Assembly: GCA_947650285.1 (NCBI GenBank)
Contig: CANTFL010001315.1
Span: forward strand, 434,001 to 498,000
DNA: 64,000 bases
Source of the DNA: Hyaloperonospora brassicae
Taxonomy: Eukaryota > Oomycota > Peronosporomycetes > Peronosporales > Peronosporaceae
Direction: 5' to 3'
Part shown: piece after piece, positions 10,622 to 18,897 of the stretch
Numbering within the stretch: the stretch's first letter is position 1
Layout of the letters: each line of letters opens with the position of its first letter
The notes under the pieces: model-generated
Told to the model about the DNA's origin: nothing
The model's database searches: none
What the model saw: the letters and a program-made list of their open reading frames with translations, nothing else
Made by a program: the position numbers and the translations under genes

Positions 10622-11515
10622 ATGTCTATGCGAGGTGACTCAAGATACACACAGCCCGCTACTGTGCAAGCCTCTGCGGCAGACGATTCGTCGTCTGCTG
10701 CTCCTTCTTCGCCTGCAGCAACAGGTGCTGCAGGTGCACGCGGTACAACACCGCGTGCGCATGATGACCCCGACGTTAAGGTCATCTACTCTGGCGAGTC
10801 AGACGTGTCTGAATCGGGCAATGTTCCAGAGGCGTCTCGATCACCGGCGACGCCTCAGTATTCGCCAAGGTCACTGCCGAACGAACGGACTTGTGACTTG
10901 CATCACAGTCTGTTCGGCAGTAATGATGATGAAGGTGATCCGAGTGGTGAGAAGTATTACTCCTCACCACCGCCGGCTCGTGCGTCTTCGCACGAGCGTG
11001 ATGACGATGGCGCGAGCCGTCGTCAATCTGGGAGCCGTGGTACCGACAAGGGTACCACTGTGAAGCGTGATGAGTTGAAGCCGTGGCGTTTGCCCGAACA
11101 GCTCATCAATAGCCTGTCTCACGAGACAGGCCAACACCATCGAATACCCTTATTCGATGCAACCGAGCTTCACGGCTTGAGTTCCAGCGCGAAGAACTTT
11201 CGCGCTGAAGAAGATTTTATCTCGATGTCTTTCTTAGACATCGATGGTACAACAGCAACCAAAAGCGTGACAAAACATCGCTTTTGGCTGCGTGGAACGC
11301 GTTCGTCCAAAACGTCAAGAATTTTGGACGAGAAGGGTGGATCTAGAAACTTGAGGCGACACGCCTCAGGTTCGAAAGGCGAACGACAACCGGTGCTAGA
11401 TACCGGTTGCATTGTTTATCGAGTGAGGCAGGCATTCCTTGCCTCACATGGGGAGACCCTTGTGCGAGTTGTGTTGACAACTCGCAGCGTGCGCATAGGA
11501 ATGTGTATTCCCTAG
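10622..11515 (+). CDS. Antisense ORF of element A, N-terminal part
   Basis: This frame runs opposite to gag-pol, between the chromodomain and the 3' LTR, starting at ATG 10622. It encodes 297 residues: a Ser/Ala/Asp/Pro-rich N-terminal third, then a conserved block around residues 145-205 (KRDELKPWRLPEQLINSL, HHRIPLFDA, ELHGLSSSAK). Element B has the same protein in the same place, with 10 synonymous and 9 amino-acid-changing codons over 60 codons by eye. That suggests selection on this frame, since no sense gene overlaps there. After the block, A appears frameshifted relative to B. The rest of the protein is found in another frame from about 11407. I recognise no known family and assign no function. 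Antisense frames are known in some plant Gypsy elements, but I cannot link this protein to them. Confidence 0.6.
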   Translation: MSMRGDSRYTQPATVQASAADDSSSAAPSSPAATGAAGARGTTPRAHDDPDVKVIYSGESDVSESGNVPEASRSPATPQYSPRSLPNERTCDLHHSLFGSNDDEGDPSGEKYYSSPPPARASSHERDDDGASRRQSGSRGTDKGTTVKRDELKPWRLPEQLINSLSHETGQHHRIPLFDATELHGLSSSAKNFRAEEDFISMSFLDIDGTTATKSVTKHRFWLRGTRSSKTSRILDEKGGSRNLRRHASGSKGERQPVLDTGCIVYRVRQAFLASHGETLVRVVLTTRSVRIGMCIP

Positions 11516-12393
11516 ATTCGCCCTGGGGAAGGGCACACATCTCGGCTGAGGTGCGTGACGCGATTGCAAACGTGCAATCCGTCTACAAGCGCCTAGGGTG
11601 CGTGTTTATCGATGGGCCACATGACTCATCGGATGGGTCTCGTCATACTGGCGGACGAGACCTTCAACATCCATCAACAGCTGAGAGCGGGGCTCCCAGC
11701 TGTTCCAAGAGGGTGGATACCCCCGCCACTGGACGAGGGAGCTCGTCCTTGATCCTGAATCGGAACGGTGATTCAAGATACGCTCCACTAGAAAGCGTTG
11801 ATCACCGTGAGCATCCACCAAAGGATGTGGTGGAGGAGGAAAGACCTCCTCCAGATGATTCGGTTCACCATCTCGACCCTTACGAGATGGATCGCGCAAT
11901 CGATGAATTGCGCGATGACTTGAAGCACGAGCGCGACCGACGCTACGCTTTGACTGATACCGTGCGGAAGAACCGCAAGGATCACGAGGCTGATCGGGCG
12001 AGGGATTGCGCCGATTATGGCATAGCACAGCTTCAGGTCGAGCGGGATGTCCGCTCCCGATTCGGCGAGCAGGCGATAGCTCGCGGAGAGATCTCTCGTT
12101 TGAGTTTTAATTTAACATATCTACGCGACCAGACGGATTGTCTGGAGCGCGAACGCAAGAACTTAATGGATGTTCTTGAACGTGGGGCTATCTTCATCGG
12201 AAGAATAAGGCTCGTACTGACAGTACGGCCTGAGTCTCCCCACGTAAAACGTAGGATGCGTGCGCATCTTACGGTGCATTCGATCGTGTATGCATTGCCC
12301 TTGCGGTGCAACACACGAAATGGCCCAATGTTCTTCGGCAGTCGTTTACTACTGCCGACACTAGTGACTCATGTCCAGGTAAGTTTACCGTAG
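11407..12393 (+). CDS. Antisense ORF of element A, C-terminal part
   Basis: This open frame continues the antisense protein after a frameshift. It has no ATG of its own at the left edge. It encodes a Cys-containing motif (CLTW, PCASCV), the segment RAHISAEVRDAIANVQSVY, an acidic Pro-rich stretch, and a long charged region with coiled-coil character (heptad-like Leu and Arg/Glu, about residues 160-265). Element B has matching Cys, AIANVQSVY and coiled-coil segments on its minus strand. The frame lies opposite the chromodomain ORF (11606-12028) and the integrase tail, so both strands are open for several hundred bases. The function is unknown. A structural or RNA-binding role is one possibility but is not shown. 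Confidence 0.5.
   Translation: MHCLSSEAGIPCLTWGDPCASCVDNSQRAHRNVYSLDSPWGRAHISAEVRDAIANVQSVYKRLGCVFIDGPHDSSDGSRHTGGRDLQHPSTAESGAPSCSKRVDTPATGRGSSSLILNRNGDSRYAPLESVDHREHPPKDVVEEERPPPDDSVHHLDPYEMDRAIDELRDDLKHERDRRYALTDTVRKNRKDHEADRARDCADYGIAQLQVERDVRSRFGEQAIARGEISRLSFNLTYLRDQTDCLERERKNLMDVLERGAIFIGRIRLVLTVRPESPHVKRRMRAHLTVHSIVYALPLRCNTRNGPMFFGSRLLLPTLVTHVQVSLP
11606..12028 (-). CDS. Element A chromodomain segment of pol
   Basis: This is the C-terminal pol segment of 140 codons. The last 65 residues form a chromodomain: FLVERILNHR, then LVQWRGYPPSWNSWEPRSQL and a closing helix ending near DETHP. The aromatic and WxxW-like residues of the fold are present. In chromoviruses this domain follows integrase and steers insertion toward particular chromatin. 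It is not in one continuous frame with the integrase fragment upstream (12269-12619), so it would be made only by frameshifting or as a relic. It lies fully inside the antisense frame on the other strand. The homologous segment in B is at 23349-23609. Confidence 0.75.
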   Translation of the reverse strand: MLCHNRRNPSPDQPRDPCGSSARYQSKRSVGRARASSHRAIHRLRDPSRKGRDGEPNHLEEVFPPPPHPLVDAHGDQRFLVERILNHRSDSGSRTSSLVQWRGYPPSWNSWEPRSQLLMDVEGLVRQYDETHPMSHVAHR

Positions 12394-15353
12394 ACAGTAG
12401 TACTAGGTCTTTAACCTTAAATGAAAGAACATTTGCTCCTCCATTCTTGTCTGCGTTCCGTTTCTGACGGTCTACCGCATTTGCGATGGAGTCCTGAACG
12501 AAACGGACTACCGCCTCTCGAGTCAGCAGGAAGTTCTCAGCTGACTCTTTGTTTTGTCTTTCAGTGCGCTTCGTGCGAACTGCTAAGAGATTGTTCTCTT
12601 CTTCAGCGAGGTTGTCCACTTCCTCGCTGGAATAATCGTTGACGATTATGATTATACCAGCATCGTCATCATTGTCTGAAGTAGCAGCAGCGTCATTGCT
12701 ACTGCTAAGATCAACTTATTCGATGTCGACATTATCGACATTGACATCGATCGTATCGGCATGTGCGATGATACGTGATGAGCAAGAGCCTAAACGTTTT
12801 TTGCTCGAGCGAGCCCCCCTTTTACCTAAAGTCACACTGTATAAGAGCGGGTATTCGTGGGAGGCGTAAGCCATTCACGTAGAACGGTGTATGCGTTATT
12901 GACGCATGCACCGAATTATTGATGGCGAATTCCACCATGGGTAGGAATTCGCTCCAACTCGAAAACGAATGGCCATATTTTCGAAGGATCTCTTCGAGGA
13001 CACGGTTCGCACGTTCCGTCCGACCATCTATTTCGGGATGGTCAGATGTGGACATCGTCAACCGTGTTCCGAGAGAACGGAACACGTATTGCTAGAACTC
13101 CGCCGTGAACCGAGGGTAACGGTCGGACATGAGTTCACGGGGTAATCCGTGATGTTGCAACACTGTGTCGATGAAGACACGCGCACAACCGTGGGCGTTG
13201 ATCGATTCTAAGACTGCAGCAAGATGCACCATCTTGCTGAAACGATCCCCAAACACAAGAATACCATTATTCTTGTGAGATTTTTCGGGGAACCCGAAGA
13301 CAAAGTCCATGGAAAAGGACTCCCAACGTTCTGCCGGGACCGGCAGAGGCTGTAGTGGCGCACAGGATAAATAACTAGGCTTCACCCAAGGACAGACTTC
13401 GCAAGAACGAATGTACTTGCGCACGAACGGTAGGTCCGTAAAAGTTACGACTTACCGTAAGGTAGGTCTTTTCTCTACCACGATGCCTGCCTGAACTCGC
13501 ATCGTGACATTTGAACATGATGCGTAAACGCAAATCATCATGATCGAGAACGGCGACACGAGGTGTATTGTCAACAACTGATGTGTAGTACAGCAGGTCA
13601 TTGCGAGTCGTATACCGATCCAAAGAGAAACGGTATAGAGCCGGCAAATCCGACAAGGATTTCCGAGATGGGTTCGCAAGGTGACCCATCAAACGAAGAA
13701 GAATCATATCCCCTCCGTATGCCTTCCGCACGTCATCAAGTTCAGGCGATGACGGCACACTAACTGACAGTGCCGCAACAGTAAGCAAGACCTTACTGTT
13801 GGCGCGTGTTGTCGGCTCTAAATCGGGCCGATGTGAAAGCGCATCAGCGACGACGTTGAGTCGTCTTGGCTTATACTCCACGGAGAAGTTATACTCCGCG
13901 AAGAAAGACAGCCACCTCGCCATTCGTTGTGAGAGGTGTGGACTGTTTACGGACGTGCGTAGTGACGGATCGTCCGTATAGACGATGAACGGTCTATCTC
14001 CCAATAGATAGACCCGGAACTTAGCCAGTGCATATTTCATGGCAAGGAGTTCCTTGTCATGCACTGGGTAATTGCGCTCAGCTGCTTGCAGCTGACGCGA
14101 CTGATAACAGATGACACGCCCCGCTCCATCTGCGTCGAACTGCATTAACGCACAGCCGATAGCAAATCGCTGGCGTCACAGACCACACGAAAAGGTCTGT
14201 CCTGATCTGAAATCGCCAAAATGAGCGCATGCATCAAGCTTTTCTTGACGCTTTCAAAGGAACGCTGGCATTCAGCGTTCCATGACCACTTGACATTTTT
14301 CTTGAGTAAACAAGAAAGATGAACAGTCATATCGGCGTAATTGCGCGAGTACTTGTGTAAGTACGCCGCTAAGCCAAGGAAATTCCTTAGCGTCTTGAAA
14401 TCGACTGGCACTGGCCAGTCGGTGATCGCCTTGATATTTTCAGGATCAGGGCGTACGCCGTGCTTACCCACGATGCACCCAAGAAGTGGTGTTTCGCTAG
14501 CCGCGAATATACATTTCTTGAGGTTTGCGTACAACTTATGCTTGCGCATAAGTTGAAGAACCTGACGAACATTAGTTATATGAACCTCAATGTCCGTCTT
14601 TCCGTCCATAGCCCGACTATGGACGAACACATCGTCGAAGTAACTCGGTGCGAAGTCTCGCACCGGTCTCAACAGATTTGTAACACATCTGTTGAAAGTA
14701 GCAGAGGTATTAATCAGCCCCTGTGGCATCACTAGCCACTCCCACATCATACCGCTGGGGGTGCTCACTTCTGTGTACGGTATGTCCCGTTCATGCATGA
14801 GGATCTGATAGAATCCGTCCATCAGATCCATGGACAAAAAGATGGTACTGTTGGACATACCATCTATGATTACGTCCTTCCTCGGTATCGGTGTCTGAGC
14901 CGGTACCGTTGCAGCATTCAACTTGTTGAATGCGTGCACTATCCGTCATCCTCCTGTGGCTTTTCGCACACATATGGTCGGAGAGCTGTGAGGGGAAGTT
15001 GATTCGTTCACATGGACCGCTGCAAAGCAATCGGCAAGGAACTGAACGATCGCTAGTACTTGTTCACGAGGCATTAGCCACTGACGCATGACACAGTACT
15101 TCGAGCCCGGTTTGAGCTCGATCTCGTGTCGAGTGCCTTTGTCCTTCGGCAACTCGCAAGGTACGGATTGAGGGAATACATCCTTGAATTCGATCAAATC
15201 CTTATACAAAGGGTTTGCTTGAAGCGACTCCCAGGATTGAGACGTGTATCGCTCAATCCGAGTCGTCTCATCGAGGACACTTTCGTCCATCGATGAGCTG
15301 CTGAGAACCCATTCGTACTCAGCTGATACTGTTGCCGACCGAATATCGACCAC
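12269..15353 (-). pseudogene. Element A pol: RT, RNase H, integrase (broken)
   Basis: The minus-strand order is as follows. RT N-terminal part is at 14946-15353 (DVFPQSVPCELPKDKGTRHE). RT core is at 14145-14939 with active site YFDDVFVHS. RNase H and integrase zinc-binding region are at 13375-14145. The integrase core is at 13092-13424 (SMDFVFGFP) and 12822-13085 (SDHPEIDGRTERANRVLEE), and the integrase tail at 12269-12619. Breaks include TGG to TGA before RIVHAFNK (14946-14948), a one-base deletion between RT and RNase H near 14145, a frame break near 13400, and TGG to TAG in the integrase core (13092-13094). Element B shares all four. Identity to B over about 2.5 kb is near 99.8 percent, so this segment has a different history from its flanks. 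Confidence 0.9.
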
Positions 15354-15377
15354 ATACTCATCCTCTGTGATGAGTTG

Positions 15378-16430
15378 TTAGCTCTGATTGACTTTGCCAC
15401 TTCGAAGATCTCGCAAGAACCGTTTCGGTTCTAGCGTTGGCAACTGAGTTATCTCCGAAGTTAACTTCGGAGGCACAATCAAATCAAGCGTATAAGCGCC
15501 TACGCTTGATCCGTCATTAACCAAGACGTTCAACGTCTCGGTTTCTTCCTGGGAACTTCGTTCCACAGGTTGCTGAAGGCTTAATCCCTCAGCAAGTGAC
15601 TCTTGAGGAATTCCTTCCTCAAGTACGTGGGAACTTATTCCCTCGACGTCTTCTGACTGTGGCTGTGCAACCACATTCAGGTACCGATCCTCTACGGTCT
15701 ACCCTCCAGTCGACCTAGGATTTTCATGTTGCCCCTTGGGGGCAACAGATTTCTTTTTTCTAAGATGCTGCCCGCTAGGCGCACATCCATGTCCCGGTCC
15801 ACTCGACTTATTCGAGTGGTGGACCTTCGGCGCTGCCTGTACATCTGTACAGCCGCCGGGAGCTTGCTCCACAGTGTAGTGATCAGCTACTCTGTGATCT
15901 TGTGCAGTCGTGCTAACGACCGTACCGCAAGTGAGGCCATCGCACTCACTCGCAGTACATCCACAAGCTTGTGGACGCTCCAAGATGTTCATCAGATGGC
16001 CATCTGATGAACAAGCGGCAGGCATCTTCACGGGTCGATGCTGCCAGCTCACCCTTGGCTCGTACCTTCTGAGCCAAGGTAATCCCAGGATGACATCAAA
16101 TTTGTCATCCAGATCCAGTACGATGAAGTCATCATCGGACTGTTCGCCCTCTAACGTGTAGTGGATTCCTACTACACGTTTCTCAACGGTAATCGATGCG
16201 CCTGTTGCAAGACGCACCGTCATCCTTGTGAGGGGAATGTCGCGCTCAACGAACTTGAGCCTACGACCCTCTAGTGACTGGCGACGAACAAAGTTGTTCG
16301 ACGCCCCACAGTCTACTAGGGCACGAAGCGACAAATCATTTGTCTCTTCCAACTTCAAGGTGATGAGCGAAACGTCATCACCAGGTGCAGAGACACACAA
16401 TGATTGTGTATCTGGAGCAACTTTCGTCAA
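15378..16430 (-). pseudogene. Element A protease and linker
   Basis: The piece at 15699-16430 carries an aspartic protease of retroviral type: ALVDCGASNNF (Cys in the usual Ser/Thr position of D-S/T-G) and the second signature DVILGLPWLRRYEP. A long Ser/Gln/Cys-rich tail follows. The piece at 15378-15674 is an acidic Gln/Glu-rich linker leading to RT. Each piece is open, but a stop divides them. Element B has lost this whole region, so A is the only copy here with a protease. Confidence 0.8.
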
Positions 16431-16658
16431 GAGATTTGCAAATTCTCTTGAGGTTGCTGGATCAGTAGGGCTCTCCGCCCCTACTGACCCCGATCATTTT
16501 TTTGATGGTCCGTCTCGCTGTTGCGGCTTCGCAACAGCGCTGGACCCACGCCCATTGCCCTTTCTGGCAAGTGGTCGTCCATTTCGCTCAGTACTGTTTG
16601 GTACTGGGCGTGGAGCACTACACTCGTATGCGTAGTGCCCTAACTTCAGACAGCGATT

Positions 16659-17636
16659 TCACCTCTGCAATCGCTTGTTGTTTGAAGAGCGAGGTCTCTC
16701 GCTCTCAACATAGCAGAGGTCCATTGGTTCTGGACCTCCGATCTCTTGTCGTCTCGGTGGACGGTAAGAGTTTGAGCTAGCATGAGCCTGTTTCATGCTA
16801 AAGTCTTCCTGTTCCGCGGCTGATATCGCTTCTTCAAGCGTATTCAGCTCAAGGCGGAACAGATGGCTCCTGACGGGCCCTTCTGCGAGCCCTTGCATGA
16901 ACACCGTAATCAACGTGTGTTCATGTACTGGGTTGGCAGTTATACTACTCGCAAGGAGTCGTATATGTTGTGCGTAAGCGTGCACATCACGCTTACCCTG
17001 CTTGAGTTTCAGGAGCTCTGAACGAGCCCTGAACTCAGCCCGTGGCGGCTCAAACGTTTGTCTGAGCCGGGACTTGAAGTCATATAGCGACCTAAACACA
17101 TGTGGGTCGCTACGCTCGAGTCCCAGGGACCAAGTTTTGGCACGCCCTGCCAAGTGGGTCTGAGCAAATGTGAGTTTCATTTGCTCATCTTCGACGCGAC
17201 GAGCCCTTAGGGCTCTGTCGAGTTCGACAAACCATAGTAACAGGGAGTCCTCCGGGACTCCACTGTACTTGGAGATGTCGACTTTCATCACTTCGGGACG
17301 ACGCGCATGCGCCGTCCCGCCCACAGCAGCATGGAATTGCTGCTGTCTCAACAGCTCCGTCTGTTGAGCACCGAGTTCTCTCAACTGCTCGGCCTGTTGA
17401 GAGCCTTGCTGGTGAAGCAAGGCTACTTTCTCCCTTTCGTCGACAAGTTCATTTTGAATGAACTTGGCTATAGCGGCATGTTGTTGGTCTCTGTCTAGAG
17501 ACTCCAACATGGCGCTATGGGCGAACTCGCCTACGGTAGAACTCATTCGTTCTACCGCACTCCATTCGATGTCACTCAAATGGTTAAACCCCTTACGCGT
17601 GGCGTAAAAGGTCTCTTTATCATCCAACATGTTCAT
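16659..17636 (-). CDS. Element A gag
   Basis: An intact 325-codon gag begins at ATG 17636, 45 bases inside the 5' LTR. An N-terminal helical region is followed by a Gln-rich coiled segment (about residues 75-100). Next comes the retrotransposon gag core (DISKYSGVPEDSLLLWFVEL through PVRSHLFRLELNTLEEA, about residues 120-270) and the motif GGPEPMDL before the nucleocapsid. The frame ends at TGA 16659-16661, exactly where the first Cys of the CCHC knuckle should be. The next residues in frame read NRCLKLGHYAYEC. The capsid part is therefore complete but its zinc knuckle is cut off, unless the TGA is read through. Element B has an intact knuckle (CHRCHILGHYAHEC). Many short hairpins lie in the coding sequence. 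Confidence 0.85.
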   Translation of the reverse strand: MNMLDDKETFYATRKGFNHLSDIEWSAVERMSSTVGEFAHSAMLESLDRDQQHAAIAKFIQNELVDEREKVALLHQQGSQQAEQLRELGAQQTELLRQQQFHAAVGGTAHARRPEVMKVDISKYSGVPEDSLLLWFVELDRALRARRVEDEQMKLTFAQTHLAGRAKTWSLGLERSDPHVFRSLYDFKSRLRQTFEPPRAEFRARSELLKLKQGKRDVHAYAQHIRLLASSITANPVHEHTLITVFMQGLAEGPVRSHLFRLELNTLEEAISAAEQEDFSMKQAHASSNSYRPPRRQEIGGPEPMDLCYVESERPRSSNNKRLQR

Positions 17637-17663
17637 GTTAAATGCTGTGGTCCTTAAAAGTAC

Positions 17664-17680
17664 TACAAAGTGCTACCAGG
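17664..17680 (-). other. Primer-binding site of element A
   Basis: Read on the minus strand just inside the 5' LTR, the sequence is CC then TGGTAGCACTTTGTAG. TGG pairs with the CCA end of a tRNA. Elements B, C and D have near-identical sites (TGGTACCACTT, TGGTAGCACTT, TGGTAACACTT), so the four elements probably use the same tRNA. Initiator Met tRNA is a reasonable guess, but I cannot confirm it. Confidence 0.75.
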
Positions 17681-18073
17681 TGTAACGGGGCACACCCTTG
17701 CGTGAACTTAACGCAAGGGTTTTGGTGCGCCCGACAGACGTACGCGAGGCAAACGAGGAAGTGTAGATAGGGGGAAAGTAGAACTTTTAAATAATATAAT
17801 TATGTCTTTAATCACTGTCTCTCTGTTTGACTTATCTTAATTATACTAATCTAACTGAATGTACGACGACGCCTACTCACCACTCATTGCGCGCGTCTTG
17901 CGGCGATTGGTGGGTTGATATCGTCAAGATATCAACCAATATATAGACCCTTTGGTCATCTTCACCAATTTTATCATGCTCTGTGATATTGTTAAAAGAA
18001 TACTCTACATAATATTCTTTACTGTCATTATCTTATAAATGACAATTTCTATGTAACGGGCTGCCCCGTTACA
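17681..18073 (-). repeat. 5' LTR of element A
   Basis: This is the 393-base partner of 10097-10489, with matching ends and length. The terminal 22 bases form an inverted repeat (TGTAACGGG and CCCGTTACA), so the LTR carries its terminal motif three times. Adjacent to it at 18074-18078 is the target duplication CTTGG. Confidence 0.92.
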
Positions 18074-18078
18074 CTTGG

Positions 18079-18405
18079 GCCATGCGGACACGCGATGTGA
18101 TCATGCCTGAATCTTTTTCTGCATGCGCTCCTCAAGCAATGGCGTCAATATAGCCGGGAGCGATACTCTGGCCAGGCCCCTCGTCTGATGACGACACTTT
18201 TCTTGACTCCAAAACGGACAGGACCGTTGCAGAAGAGTTTCACGCCATAAGATAGCGACCCCTGCCACATCGCACACAGCTGGCATTCCAGGTGCTGAAA
18301 ACGGGGCGACCGTCGTCGACGTAGGCTCTGCAGGAAGGGGCCCGTCGCATTCGGCGTATGTTCGCTTGAAATGACGGGGCCGTCTACGAGCAAACAAAGC
18401 TGGTA
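18079..18405. other. Spacer between head-to-head elements A and B
   Basis: This is the only host-derived DNA between the two 5' LTRs. I find no supported gene. Both elements would be transcribed away from it. Confidence 0.6.
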
Positions 18406-18847
18406 TGTAACGGTGAAGCCCGTTACATGATTTTGTCATTACGAAGAAAATGACAATAAAGAATAATATGTTGAATATTCTTTTAACAATATCACAGAGC
18501 ATGATGAAATTGTTGAAGATGACCGAAGGGTCTATTTATTGGTTGATATCGTGATGATATCAACCCACCAATCGCTGCTAGACGCGCGCAATGGGTGGTG
18601 AGTAGACGTCACCATACATTTAGTTACATTAGTATAATTAAGTCAGCACAAACAGAGATACAAGAGTTATAGGACTTAACTATATTGATAACAGTTTTAC
18701 TTTTCCTACAACTAGAGTCTTTCACCTTAGTCGTTATACCTTCTTCTGTGTAGATCTACACCTATCTGGGCACTGACTATCACTACAGTCAGTGATAGTA
18801 AACTCCGTACTGGTTGACCAGTACGTAGTTGTTGGTGCCCCGTTACA
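18406..18847 (+). repeat. 5' LTR of element B
   Basis: The 442-base LTR begins TGTAACGGTG and ends CCCCGTTACA. It differs from 24713-25154 at about nine sites. It contains several perfect hairpins, for example CACTGACT/AGTCAGTG and ACTGG/CCAGT near its right end, and the family core in reverse orientation (near 18570-18605). Confidence 0.93.
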
Positions 18848-18897
18848 CCTGGTACCACTTTGTAGTCCATCCAAGGACCACACCTGCATCGCCCAAA

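Larger units (their letters stand above)
10097..18073 (-). mobile_element. Gypsy element A, chromovirus with antisense ORF
   Basis: This is a complete 7977-base Ty3/Gypsy element in minus orientation, flanked by the five-base duplication CTTGG (10092-10096 and 18074-18078). The order in element direction is 5' LTR, primer-binding site, gag, protease, linker, RT, RNase H, integrase, chromodomain, antisense frame, 3' LTR. The chromodomain after integrase places it among chromovirus-like Gypsy elements. The two LTRs are only about 89 percent identical by eye, although the target duplication is perfect. Several inactivating changes interrupt pol. Short perfect inverted repeats occur throughout. 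Element B, 332 bases away and in opposite orientation, is its closest relative here. Confidence 0.95.
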
